From Molossus alvarezi (Eukaryota; Chordata; Mammalia; Chiroptera; Molossidae), in assembly GCA_037176705.1 (NCBI GenBank), contig CM073887.1, positions 59,419,001 through 59,483,000 of the forward strand: a DNA stretch of 64,000 nt, written 5' to 3'. Positions 24,870-34,571 of this stretch are shown here, piece after piece. The position numbers were made by a program, and so were the translations under genes. Under the pieces are notes generated by a model. It made no database searches and was not told where the DNA came from. It worked only from the letters and a program-made list of their open reading frames with translations. The first letter of the stretch is position 1. The number at the start of each line of letters is the position of its first letter.

Positions 24870-25097
24870 TTATTTTATTTTATTTTTTTTGCACAGATAG
24901 AGTGGGAGGGAGAGAGAGGAAGAGAGAGAGAGAGAAACATCGACGTGAAAGAGACACATCGAGTGGCTGCCACCCGCACGACCAACCAGGGCCGGGGACA
25001 AACTGCAACCGAGGTACATGCCCTTAGCGGGAACCGAACCTGGGTCTCTCCGGACCGCAGGCCGATGCTCTAACCGCTGAGCCAAACCGGCCAGGGC
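24870..25097 (-). mobile_element. Ves SINE, minus strand
   Basis: Near-consensus copy on the minus strand (GCCCTGGCCGGTTTGGCTCA). The target-site duplication TATTTGCTATTATT is exact at 24856-24869 and 25098-25111. The copy ends at the 3' side in GCAAAAAAAATAAAATAAAA. Confidence 0.95.
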
Positions 25098-25111
25098 TAT
25101 TTGCTATTATT

Positions 25112-26150
25112 GTTAATGTTATCGACTAATTGTTGATGGCAACTTCCTAGTCTAGGCAGGATTTTCTACTTATATTTAAACTACACACCCCTATGAAGTA
25201 GCTATCACTACCCCCAATTGCAGGTATAAGGGGACAGGCCTCAGAGAGGTCCAGTAACTTGCCCAAGAGAGAGCCATAGAGCAGCCACCTCAATTCCAAC
25301 TCTTTGTAAATACAGCCCGGACTTTCCTTGGTTCTCAAACTTAGCAGTACCTTAGAATGACCAGGGGAGCTTTGAAAAATTCTGATTCCCTAGGTGGCAC
25401 CCCAGACCAATCACAGCAGCATCCCTGGGCACAGGGCTCAGGACTCCAGCATGGCATATATTAATGCTCCCCAAGTGATTTCAATATGTGGCTAAGGTTG
25501 AACCCCTGTACTAGATGTCAGGTTCTCCTGCAACATCTCACTGAAGCCTCTCACTCCATTTCAGTCACAGGCTGTGCACAGATAATTTTGCGTCCTTCTC
25601 TGAGCCTAGAGCTGCCTCTGGGCTCCTGGCTCTTGCAGTCACTCCCTCCAAAAATATTTCTTGTGCCTCTGCTGCACACCAGGCTGTACTAGAGGCTGGA
25701 GACAGAGCAGGGAAGAAGACAGAGCACTCTTGCTCTTTTACACAAAATATTAAGTAACTAAAATAGCAGCAGTTCTCAAACTATTGGTTCTCAGAACCTC
25801 TTTACACTCTTAAAAAGTTATAGAGGACCCCCAAAATCATAACCCCAGTCTAAGCATAATTTTTTTTAATCAGACAAATTCCAGTAGGGAAGATTCTACA
25901 ATAAATCTGACCAATGCTCCTCAAAACTGTCAAGTCATCAAAAACAAAGAGGGTCCGAGAAATTGTCTTGGGAAACTAAGAAGACATGATGACTAATATA
26001 ATGGGGTCCTGCAAGGGCTCTGGGAACAGAAAAAGAATGTTAAGATAAAAATGAACTCTCAATAAAATGTAGATGTTAATAATTATGTAAAATATTGGCT
26101 CATTAGTTATAACAAATACATCATACTAATGGACAATATTAATAATAAGG
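25112..26150. other. Intergenic, old repeats
   Basis: 25175-25320 is MIR-like. 25770-25858 (GCAGTTCTCAAACTATTGGT, CCTCTTTACACTCTTAAAAA) resembles the terminal part of a Charlie-type hAT transposon. No gene seen. Confidence 0.5.
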
Positions 26151-26154
26151 GAGC

Positions 26155-26345
26155 CCTGGCCAGGTAACTTTATTGGTTGAAGCACCGTCCGTACACCAAA
26201 AGTTTTCAGGTTTAATTCCCAGTCAGGGCACATACCTAGGTTTCAGGTTTGATCCCTGGTCGGAGCACATGTGAGAGGCAACCAACAGATGTCTCTCTCT
26301 CTCTCTCTCTCTCATCAGTAAACATATCCTTGGGTGAGGATTAAA
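26155..26345 (+). mobile_element. Ves SINE subfamily, plus strand
   Basis: GCCCTGGCCAGGTAACTTTA, a partly duplicated middle, (CT)n, then TATCCTTGGGTGAGGATTAA and an (AAT)n tail. Confidence 0.85.
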
Positions 26346-26454
26346 AATAATGATAATAATAATAATAACAATGAAAATTGTTGGGGTGGGGAGGATATAG
26401 GAACTCCCTGTACTTTCTTTTCACTTTTCTTATAAATTTAAAATTGTTCTAAGA

Positions 26455-26645
26455 AACTGTGTCTGTTGATTAAAATAATTGTGTACAGTACAAGGAATAG
26501 AGTCAATAATGTCATAACTTTTCATGGTGACACTAGATTGATTGTGGTGATCAATCACATCATATGGTATATAAATGTTGAATCATGATGTTGTACACCT
26601 GAAAGGTAATATAATATTGTATGCTAACTATACTTTAATTTTTAA
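26455..26645 (+). mobile_element. Old LINE-1 3' UTR fragment
   Basis: GGAATAGAGTCAATAATGTC, then TGTTGTACACCTGAAAGGTA and GTATGCTAACTATACTTTAA, typical of mammalian L1M-type 3' ends. Confidence 0.55.
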
Positions 26646-26892
26646 AATTTAATTAAGTTCCTGGAGGACTCCAAAGAATTTACATCTGTATGAGTTATAC
26701 CTATTAATCTTTACTATATTAGAAATTAACAGAGTTTTTAAATATTTATTTATTCATTTTAACATAAAAGACATATCTTTATGAAAAATAATATTTTTCA
26801 AAACAAAAAAAATTAGTGAGAAGAGAGGCAATGTTTCAGACTTCTGCAAATTGCTTTAATGTTCAGCTTAATAAAAAAAAGTGAGATTCCTG

Positions 26893-27343
26893 ACCAGGTT
26901 GCTCAGTAGTTAGAGCATTGGCCCATGCCTGCAGGTTCTATCCCTGGCCCCCCTCAGTGGGGGTCCTGTGGGAGGCAACCAATCGGTGTGTCTCTCTTCT
27001 CTTTCATCTCTCTCTCCCTTCTTCCCTCCCACTTTCTCTAAAAATTAATGAAAAAATATCCTCGGGTGAGGATTAACAAAAAGGAAGAGGAGGAGGAGGA
27101 GGAAGAAGGGGAGGAGGAGGAGGAGGAAGAAGAAGAAGAAGAAGAAGAAGAAGAAGAAGAAGAAGAAGAAGAAGAAGAAGAAGAAGAAGAAGAAAAGAAG
27201 AAGAAGAGAGAAGAAGAGAGAAGAAGAAAAAAAGGAGAAGGAGAAGGAGACGGAGACAGAGAAAAAGCAGAGGGAGGGAAGGAGGGAGGGAGGGAGGGAG
27301 GGAGGAAGGGAGGGAGGGAGGGAGGGAGGGAGGGAGGGAGGAA
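26893..27343 (+). mobile_element. Ves SINE with a greatly expanded purine tail
   Basis: The SINE body (CCTGACCAGGTTGCTCAGTA ... ATATCCTCGGGTGAGGATTA) ends near 27075. Its tail has expanded into about 265 bp of GGA, GAA and GGGA units. The flanks AAAAGTGAGATTC and AAAAGGGATTC look like the target-site copies, so SINE and tail form one insertion in the Charlie element. Confidence 0.8.
27078..27342. repeat. Homopurine tract (GGA)n(GAA)n(GGGA)n
   Basis: Nearly pure purine on the plus strand for about 265 bp, broken only by a few C near 27250-27270. It includes roughly 20 GAA units around 27128-27194 and (GGGA)n at 27280-27340. Confidence 0.95.
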
Positions 27344-27356
27344 AAGGGATTCTCAT

Positions 27357-27899
27357 ACAGTTGATCCTTATTGTGTGCAGACTCCATATCAGCAAATTCA
27401 CCCAATATGTTGTTTTGATTGAAGTACATAAAGAAAATTCAACCTTACACAAATGGGTAACTTAAAAAGGAAAGAGTACTTTGATTAGCTTTCCAGGTAA
27501 TTGTAACTATTCACCCACTCAAGTAAACTTATTTTAACCCAAGATCAGTGCTCTTGGCACTTTTGTGGTCATTATCAGGCATGCTCAGAGTGATGCAAAA
27601 TTTGAACTGGCCAACAGGCATTTTCCCAATGAGGTTGAACAAGGCTATCAGCTGTCGGACTATAAAAAATGTCCTTCTCGTTGTCCATTTGGTGCCACGT
27701 TTTTCTCATTTTTGTGTTTTTTCTAGATTTTTAAATGGCTCCCAGGCATAGTGCTGAAGTGCTGCCTACTGTTTGTTAGTATAACAAGGCTGTGATGTGC
27801 CTTGTGGAGACAGTATATATTAGGTAAGCTTCATTAAGGCATGAGTTATAATGCTGTTGGCTGTGACTTCAATGTCAATGAATTACATATAAATATTAG

Positions 27900-27948
<49 letters not shown>

Positions 27949-28165
27949 TAGATATATAGATATGTAGATATATGGTGTCTTTCAACAAAAGCACCCATAA
28001 AACAGTTAGGTATTGATTGGTTGATGACAGGTTGACAAAAATGTGAGCAGAGGCTCATAGCAACCTAACCCAGAATATCTCCTTAGGAGCAATGGTTTAT
28101 TTGCTAATTCAGTGTTTGCACAACTTTATAGAATAAAACTACCATGACTAATGAAAATTGATGTA
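27357..28165 (+). mobile_element. Tigger-type (pogo/mariner) DNA transposon fragment
   Basis: It starts CAGTTGATCCTTATTG at a TA in the Charlie element and ends near ATTGATG before TATCTG. The inside carries GCTGTGATGTGCCTTGTGGA, GGCATGAGTTATAATGCTGT and GGTATTGATTGGTTGATGAC, typical of Tigger transposase sequence. It contains a roughly 110-bp Charlie segment at about 27402-27515 and a (GATA)n array. No intact ORF. Confidence 0.6.
27897..27960. repeat. (GATA)n microsatellite
   Basis: About 12 perfect GATA units followed by GATATAGATATATAGATATG. Confidence 0.95.
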
Positions 28166-28899
28166 TCTGAAGCCTTGAATCTGTTGGGATATGTTGTTTT
28201 GATTGAAGTATATAAAGAAAATTCAACTTCACACAAATGGGTAATTTAAAAAAAAAAAAGAGTATTTTGATCAGCTTTTCAAGTAATTGTGACTATGACT
28301 ATTCTTTGAGACTACACCAGAACTCAATACATTTTAGTTTCTTAAAGGATAGTTGCAATGTGGGATATGAATTGTTAGTGAAGTTTTTGTACTTTTTAAA
28401 TTAATATTGAGATCCACTGAGTGCATCTTTTATCCATGCATGTTTTTGAAACTTCATGCACTAGTCATTTGAAAAAATATTAGTTCACTGAGTTACACAG
28501 ATCTTCCAAATATTAACACATTTCATTACTCAATATCCAAAATGAATGCAACATATCCACAATTAACAAAATGTCAACATTTCAAAAAAAGACAGGATCA
28601 GAATTCCTGATGTTCCTTTTGCTTCAAGCTGCCATATGGCTTGGCTCAACACTCACTAATTCTGTCTTTAAATTTTTATATGTATCTCACCATTGATTTT
28701 TACACTAATTTTGTGGGTTTGTGTTTTGTTTTGTTATTTTAGTGACATTGGAATATGTTTTATCTTTTTTTTAGGAAAATATCTTTATTACCTCTGAATG
28801 GGGAAAAGATAATGTAACTATTATCTCCAAAGAATGACTCAAAGAAAAACAGAATCTGAACTGTAATTGAAAATAAATTTTAAAAAAAGAGAGAGATGC

Positions 28900-29087
28900 C
28901 CAGCTGGCCAGTGTGGCTCAGTCGACTGAACGTCATCCCATGGACTGAGAGGCCCCTGTCAGGGCACCATGTCCGGGGTTGCAGGCTCCATCCCCAGTAA
29001 GGGGCTTGCACCTGATTGATATTTCTCTCTCACATCAATGTTTCTATCTCTCCTTTCCTCTAAAAAATTAATTTTTAAAAGCATATT
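28900..29087 (+). mobile_element. Ves SINE subfamily, plus strand
   Basis: GCCCAGCTGGCCAGTGTGGC, B box degraded, TCACATCAATGTTTCTATCT, A-rich end. Flanked by AAAGAGAGAGA-like direct repeats. Confidence 0.85.
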
Positions 29088-29750
29088 TAAAAGAGAGATA
29101 GAGAGAATCTGACATATTTCAATTTCGAAATTACAGATAAACCCAAAGAGAATGCCTCACTCTTACCCTCACCCTGGCTCTGGGAGTCTATTTTCTCAAT
29201 AAGGGAAGAGCAAATGGCTCCCTTTTACAGGTGTGAAAGGGGCTAATAGCCCACATTGTTAAACCAGAGTTTGAACACACCTCAGGTCCACTCTGACCCA
29301 TGGCTCCAGCTCTGGCCCTAGCATTAGGAGGGCAGGCCAGCCCAGATGGAGCATCCCACGCTGTCCCAGATGACTATCCTGTCTGTGGGGTGGGACCGGA
29401 GCAGGGACTGAGCCAAGAGAAGCCTGAGGCAGGAGGAATCCAGGCTAATCCTCTGTGGGAGGCACTCCCTATTAGTTAATTAGGGCAGAGCTGGCCTGAG
29501 GCATCCCCCCAGCCCCCAGAGTCATTAAGGGAGAAGGAGTCTCATTATCAGCTGTCAGGCTCCCCATTGTTCCCAGGGCCCCAAAGGGAGCAGAGGAGAA
29601 GGGAGAGAAAGGCCAGGTCCCCCTTCTCCAAGCCCCCGCTCCTATTGCCAGAGTGAACTGATGTGCAAGTGAAGAATCTGAAACCACAAGCAGAATTTCA
29701 GGGGAGAAAGAAGAGGAAAGTAAAAAATGAGGGAATAAATGTATTTCCAA
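29088..29750. other. Intergenic unique sequence
   Basis: GC-moderate sequence without a recognised gene. A 92-codon minus-strand open frame at 29472-29750 has no known domain. Confidence 0.45.
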
Positions 29751-29754
29751 GAAA

Positions 29755-30240
29755 ATTCAGCCTGTGTTTATATTGATATGGAATATTCAGAATAGGTTAA
29801 TTCATAAAAGCAGAAAGCAGATTAGTGGTTGTCAGGGGCTGGAGGGGGGAGCGATAGAGACTGACTGCTAATGGGTACAGGGTTTCCTTTTGGAGTGATG
29901 AAAAAGTTCTGGAACTAGATGCCAGTTGCACATCAATGAATATATTTAATACTGAATTGTGACTTTTGTGTGTGTGTGTGTGGTATGTGCCCCTAGCAGA
30001 AACTGAACCCTGGACTCTCTGGTCCGCAGGCCAATGCTCAACCGCTGAGCCAAACTGGCCAGGGCTGAGTTGTGACTTTTAAATGGTTACAATGGCTATG
30101 GTTGTAATTATTTGTAACACATAAATGTATCAAATCATCACATTCTTAAACTTACACAATGTTTTATGTCAGTTATATCTCAATAAAACTGGGAAATGGT
30201 TAAAATGGTAAATTTTGTTATGTATATTTTACAATTAAAA
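29755..30240 (+). mobile_element. Old LINE-1 3' UTR, interrupted by a short SINE
   Basis: AGCAGATTAGTGGTTGTCAG, GGGTACAGGGTTTCCTTTTG, GTTCTGGAACTAGATG and a final TATATCTCAATAAAACTGGG match an L1M-type 3' UTR. The short SINE at 29968-30065 sits inside it with its own target duplication. Confidence 0.7.
29968..30065 (-). mobile_element. Short Ves variant (tRNA half only), copy 1
   Basis: On the minus strand: GCCCTGGCCAGTTTGGCTCA, GACCAGAGAGTCCAGG, box B, GCTAGGGGCATACC, then directly (AC)n. The whole CT-rich 3' half and GTGAGGAT end are absent. The target duplication TGARTTGTGACTTTT is at 29953-29967 and 30066-30080, so the short form itself was inserted. Confidence 0.85.
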
Positions 30241-30244
30241 AACA

Positions 30245-30493
30245 GCCCTGGCCGGTTTGGCTCAGCGGTTAGAGCGTCGGCCTGCGGTCCGGAGAGACCC
30301 AGGTTCGGTTCCCGCTAGGGGCATGTACCTCGGTTGCAGTTTATCCCTGGCCCTGGTTGGTCGTGCGGGTGGCAGCCGCTCGATGTGTCCCTTTCACGTC
30401 GATGTTTCTCTCTCTCTCTCTCTCCCTCCCACTCTATCTGTACAAAAAATGGAAAAATGTCCTCAGGTGAGGATGAAAAAAAAACAACAACCA
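30245..30493 (+). mobile_element. Ves SINE, near-consensus, plus strand
   Basis: GCCCTGGCCGGTTTGGCTCA, B box GGTTCGGTTCCC, (CT)n, TCCTCAGGTGAGGAT and an A tail. Flanked by AAAAAACAG repeats. Confidence 0.95.
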
Positions 30494-30510
30494 AAAAAAA
30501 CAGTCATCTT

Positions 30511-30670
30511 TGACCTGGCTGGTTTGGCTTGGCAGTTAGAGTGTCGGTCCTCAGACCAATGAATACGGGTTCAATTCCAGTCAAGGACACATACCTTGGT
30601 TGCGGTTCCTGGTTCCTTCCTGGTCAGGTCGTGCAGGAGGCAACCAGTGGATGTGCTTCTCTCACACTGA

Positions 30671-30722
<52 letters not shown>

Positions 30723-30797
30723 CCTCTCTCCCTCCCTCCCTCCCACTCTATCTGATGATAAAGAGAAAAATAATCTCTGGTGAGGATTTAAAAAAAT
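30511..30797 (+). mobile_element. Ves SINE, plus strand, expanded CT tract
   Basis: GACCTGGCTGGTTTGGCTTG through to TGGTGAGGATTTAAAAAAA. The (CT)n is expanded to about 20 units at 30677-30716. Flanks are GTCATCTT and GTTATCTT. Confidence 0.9.
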
Positions 30798-31440
30798 GTT
30801 ATCTTCTAGTTTGTGATTATTTATTCAACATTTATGAGCATCTGTTTTGTGCCCAGAATTGTTCCAAGCAGAGAAGCATGGCCCTGCCCTCAGAGCTCTG
30901 TCTCAATGAGAAATGGCACTGGAGACCTTCACTATGGCCTCCTGGGACACTGTCCTTCCTCCCCCACTTCTGTGACCTGGACATTGACCCTCATGGATTG
31001 TACCAACAGGTTCCCTCACTCTCTGGCTCTGGTTGGGTTCAGGCAAAGGGAGACCATAGCAGGATGTCAGAAGGATGGAGGAGAGTATTTTTCCTTTTGG
31101 TCCCTCCTTCCACACTCGCTGCAGATGGCTGTGCTCCTGGACCGTAGACCACAGGTCCTGGCAGATGACCCTCTCCAGATTCTGGCAGTAACTGCTCCCT
31201 CCTCCTTCTGCATATGCTCAGAGATGGTAACAGCTCCCAGGTGCTGCTAGCTCTGGGTTACTGCCATCCTATGTGGTTTCCTTACCCCACCACCACACCT
31301 TCACCAAACTCTCCTCAGTTATCCTGTTTGAGTCTGCTTCTTGCTGAGACTTCTCTCTAGACAGGAAATTAGAAGAGGGAGTAGAAAAATGAACACACAT
31401 GGATTTTAAAAGTCCTGGAGGTCTAATGCACAACATAATG
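30798..31440. other. Intergenic sequence
   Basis: The start resembles an old MIR/L2-type segment (ATTTATTCAACATTTATGAG, TTGTTCCAAGCAG). Open frames of 130 and 145 codons on the plus strand show no recognisable domain and start within the preceding SINE or beside it. Confidence 0.4.
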
Positions 31441-31633
31441 ATTACAGACCACAATACACTGTATTATAAATTTCAACATTGCTGAAAGACTAATCTTAAT
31501 TGATCCATCACAAAAAAAGAAATGATAATTATGTGACATGATAGAGGTGTTAGCTAACACTACCATGGTAATCATATTGTAATGTATAAATGTATCAAAT
31601 CAACACATTGTAGACTTTAAACTTGCACAATGT

Positions 31634-32120
31634 GCCCAGCCAGTGTGGCTCAGTGGATTGAGTGTTGTCCCATAGACTGAGAGGTCCTGGTTTAATTCCT
31701 GGTCAGGGCACATGCCTGGGTTGCGGGCTCAATCCCCACTGGGAGGCATGCGGGAGGCATGCAATAGGCAGCCAATTGAGGTATCTCTCACATTGATGTT
31801 TCTATCTCTCCTTTCCTTTCTCTCTACAAAAATCAATAAAAACATTTTTTTCACTCCTCATCCGAGGATACTTTTCTATTTATCATCAGATAGAGCAGGA
31901 GGGAGGGAGAGAGAGAGAGACAGAGAGAAACATTGATGTGACAGAGCCACATCGACTGGTTGCCTCCCACACAATCGGACCAAAGTGGGGGACAAACTGC
32001 ACAGAGGTATGTGCCCTTGACTGGAATCGAACCCAAGACTCATTGGTTCACAGGCTGACACTCTAACCACTGAGAAAAATTGACCAGGGCAATAAAAACA
32101 TATTTTAAAAAAGATAAAAC
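31634..32120 (+). mobile_element. Ves SINE (plus strand) hosting a second SINE
   Basis: GCCCAGCCAGTGTGGCTCAG to AAAAATCAATAAAAACAT, then the inner SINE, then ATTTTAAAAAAG. The outer target duplication AAACTTGCACAATGT is exact at 31619-31633 and 32121-32135. Confidence 0.93.
31846..32089 (-). mobile_element. Ves SINE, minus strand, nested in the SINE tail
   Basis: Inserted in the tail of the SINE starting at 31634. The target duplication CAATAAAAACAT is at 31834-31845 and 32090-32101. Confidence 0.95.
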
Positions 32121-32180
32121 AAACTTGCACAATGTTGCATGTCAATTATATTTTAATAAAAATAAGTTTAAAAAATAAAC

Positions 32181-32790
32181 ACAGTGCTTCAAAAAATTAA
32201 AAATTTAACTGCCATTTGACCCAGTGATCCCACTTCTAGGAATATACCCTAAGAAGCCTGAAACACCAATCAGAAAGAATATATGTACCCTAATGTTTGT
32301 AGCAGCACTATTTACAATAGCTAAGATCTGGAAACAGCACAAATGTCCATCAGTAGACAAATGGATAAAAAAGCAGTGGTACATATACACAATGGAGTAC
32401 TACACAGCTGTAAGAAAGAAAGATCTCTTATCCTTTGAGACGACATGGAGGGACCTGGAAAGTATTATCCTAAGCAAAACAAGCCAAACAGAGAAAGACA
32501 AGTATCATATGATCTCACTTATTTGTGGAATATAATGAACATAACAGTCTGAGGAATGGGGTAGTCCCAGAGACGTGGAAGTGGGGTACAGACTGACAAT
32601 CCCCAGAAGAGAGAGGGTGGTGGGGGAGAGATAAGCCACAGAACTTATATGCATGTGTGCGTGAACAATGGACATGGACAACAAAGCTGGGGACAGGGTA
32701 GGAAGGGAGGGGAGGGGGGAATTAGTTGGGGGGGGGGGAAGAGAAACATCTGTAACAAAAATAAATTAATTAAAAATAATAAACACAGTA
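32181..32790 (+). mobile_element. LINE-1 3' end, 5'-truncated
   Basis: Encodes the ORF2 C-terminal end (IPLLGIYPKKPETPIRKN, then WIKKQWYIYTMEYYTAV), then the 3' UTR with ATATGCATGTGTGC, a G-rich run at 32729-32738, ACATCTGTAACAAAAATAAA and tail. It is nearly identical in arrangement to the end of the L1 at 41228-47491, so it is a relatively young subfamily. Confidence 0.9.
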
Positions 32791-32862
32791 GTTCCCCATT
32801 ACCCAAGGGGAATACAGTCCAAGATTGCTAGTGATGCCTGAACCCTTTATATACTGTTTTTT

Positions 32863-33154
32863 GTTTGTTTGGTTTGGTTTGGTTTGGTTTGGTTTTAATT
32901 CTCACCCGAGGATATTTTTCTATTTATCATCAGATAGAATGGGAGGGGGAGAAAGAGAGACTGAGAGAAAGAGAGAGAGAGAGAGAGGCAAACATTAGTG
33001 TGAGGGAGACACATCGACCAGTTGCCTCCTACACAACCCCAACCAGGGCCAGGGACAAGCCATAACAAAGGTACATGCCCTTGACTGGAATAAAACCCAA
33101 GACTCATTGGTCCATGGGCCAACACTCTAACTGCTGAGCCAAACTGGCCAGGGC
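32863..33154 (-). mobile_element. Ves SINE, minus strand
   Basis: Minus strand GCCCTGGCCAGTTTGGCTCA to CTCGGGTGAGAATTAAAACC, with a (GGTTT)n-like tail on the plus strand. The target duplication TATATACTGTTTTTT is exact at 32848-32862 and 33155-33169. Confidence 0.95.
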
Positions 33155-33169
33155 TATATACTGTTTTTT

Positions 33170-33745
33170 TCTGTACATACACACTTGTTTAATTTATAAA
33201 TTAGACACAATAAAAGACTAACAACAACAACAATAATAAAATAGAACAATTGTAACAATATACTGTAATAAAATCTATGTGAATGGTTTGGGAGCCATTA
33301 TTAAGTAAAATAGGTGTACTTGAACACAAGCAGTGAGATACCCTGACAGTCAATCTGATAACCCAGATGGCCTCCAAGTGACTAATGGGCAGGGAGTACA
33401 CAGCATGCAGGGATAGACAAAGGGATGATTCATATCCCTGCTGGGGCACAGTGGGATGGCTCAAGATTTCCTCATGCTACTCAGAATGGTACATAATTTA
33501 AACTTAAGAATTGCTTATTTCTGGAATTTTTCATTTCCTATTTTCAGACCACAGTTGACCACAGGTAACTAAAACTGCAGAAAATAAAACCATGGATAAA
33601 AGGGACCATTGTAAACAAAATTAGCTATCATGACTTACAAAAAAATAACATTCAAATAAGTAGGCAATGAGAAGCAAACTGTAGTAGTCAAAGTGTCCGT
33701 GGTGATAGATGCAGGAACTGGGGAGCCCTAGGGAAAAAATAAAAA
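33170..33745. other. Intergenic sequence, probable old DNA-transposon remnant
   Basis: AACAATATACTGTAATAAAA and GACCACAGTTGACCACAGGT, ending with GGATAAAAGGGACCATTGT, resemble MER/Tigger-type non-autonomous sequence, as do flanking bases 32780-32847 (GTTCCCCATTACCCAAGGGG). Family not certain. No gene. Confidence 0.4.
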
Positions 33746-33750
33746 CATGT

Positions 33751-33975
33751 CCTGGCCGGTTTTCTCAGTGGTTAGAGCGTCAGCCCATGGACCAATGAGT
33801 CTCAGGTTTGATTCCAGTCAAGGGCACGTACCTTGGTTGAAGTTCGTCCCTGGCCCTGGTCGGGTTGTGCAAGAGGCAACCAGTCAATGTTGCTCTATTA
33901 CATCGATGTTGCTCTCTGTCTCTCCCCCACCCCCCACTCTATCTGATGATAAATAGAAAAGTATCCTTGGGTAAG
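33751..33975 (+). mobile_element. Ves SINE, plus strand
   Basis: GTCCTGGCCGGTTTTCTCAG, B box AGGTTTGATTCCAGT, TATCTGATGATAAATAGAAA, TCCTTGGGTAAGGA. Confidence 0.9.
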
Positions 33976-34156
33976 GAATTTAAAAAAATTTAATAAAAAA
34001 AGAAAAACACTAAAAAGCAGTATCACTGGCAGGGAAGAGAGGAAAAAGGAACAGAGAGCAGAAATTTTAAAGATATTTTTTATGATCAAGGTAATGCATG
34101 TTTATTGTAGACAACTTGGAAAATGCAGAAAGTATAGAAGGAAATAAAAAATTCAT

Positions 34157-34571
34157 GCAAGTCCATTTTTATATACCAATAATGAACTATCAGAAAGTGA
34201 AACTAAGAAAACAATCCCATTTACAACTGCATTAAAAAAATACCTAAGAATAAATTTAACCAAGGAGGTGAAAGACCTCTATGCAGAAAATTATAAGACA
34301 CTGAAGAAGACACTAATAAATGGAAGCATCTACTATACTCATAGATAGGAAGAATTAACATCATTAAAATGTCCATACTACCCAAAGCAATCCATAAATT
34401 CAATGCAATTCCTATCAAAATACCAATGGCATTTGTCACAGAACTAGAGCAAATAATCCAAAGATTTTTATGAAGACACAAAAGACCCCAAATAGCAACA
34501 GCAATATTAAAAAAGAAGAACAAAGTTGGAGGCATCACACTACATGATATGAATCTAAACTACAAGAGTAT
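34157..34571 (+). mobile_element. LINE-1 ORF2 fragment, left part of an interrupted L1
   Basis: CCATTTTTATATACCAATAA, CTATGCAGAAAATTATAAGA and CATACTACCCAAAGCAATCC are L1 ORF2 sequence. It continues at 36748 after the half-L1 insertion; AAACTACAAGRGTAT is present on both sides of that insertion. Confidence 0.9.

Larger units (their letters stand above)
26646..28650 (+). mobile_element. Charlie-type hAT DNA transposon, interrupted
   Basis: Segments at 26646-26885, about 27344-27356 and 28166-28650 read as consecutive parts of one old Charlie element (TATATTAGAAATTAACAGAG, TTAGTGAGAAGAGAGGCAAT, ATATGTTGTTTTGATTGAAG, GATAGTTGCAATGTGG). It is interrupted by a SINE with a long purine tail (26893-27343) and by a Tigger-type element (27357-28165). 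No intact transposase frame remains. Confidence 0.6.
31441..32180 (+). mobile_element. Old LINE-1 3' UTR, interrupted by nested SINEs
   Basis: ATCATATTGTAATGTATAAA, then CACATTGTAGACTTTAAACT before the SINE pair, and TTGCATGTCAATTATATTTT after it, form an L1M-like 3' end. Confidence 0.6.

Noticed and set aside
27045..27452. Open frames of 118-135 codons on both strands in the purine tract
   Set aside because: They are translations of GAA/GGA repeats (poly-Glu, poly-Phe/Ser/Pro) in a SINE tail, not genes.
27897..27960. Regular short repeats as a possible CRISPR array
   Set aside because: They are a GATA microsatellite with no spacers, in a mammalian genome.
30245..30330. tRNA-like box A and box B sequences, here and in about 30 other places
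   Set aside because: They are the internal promoters of tRNA-derived SINEs, each followed by the SINE body and tail; no free-standing tRNA gene with a full cloverleaf was seen.
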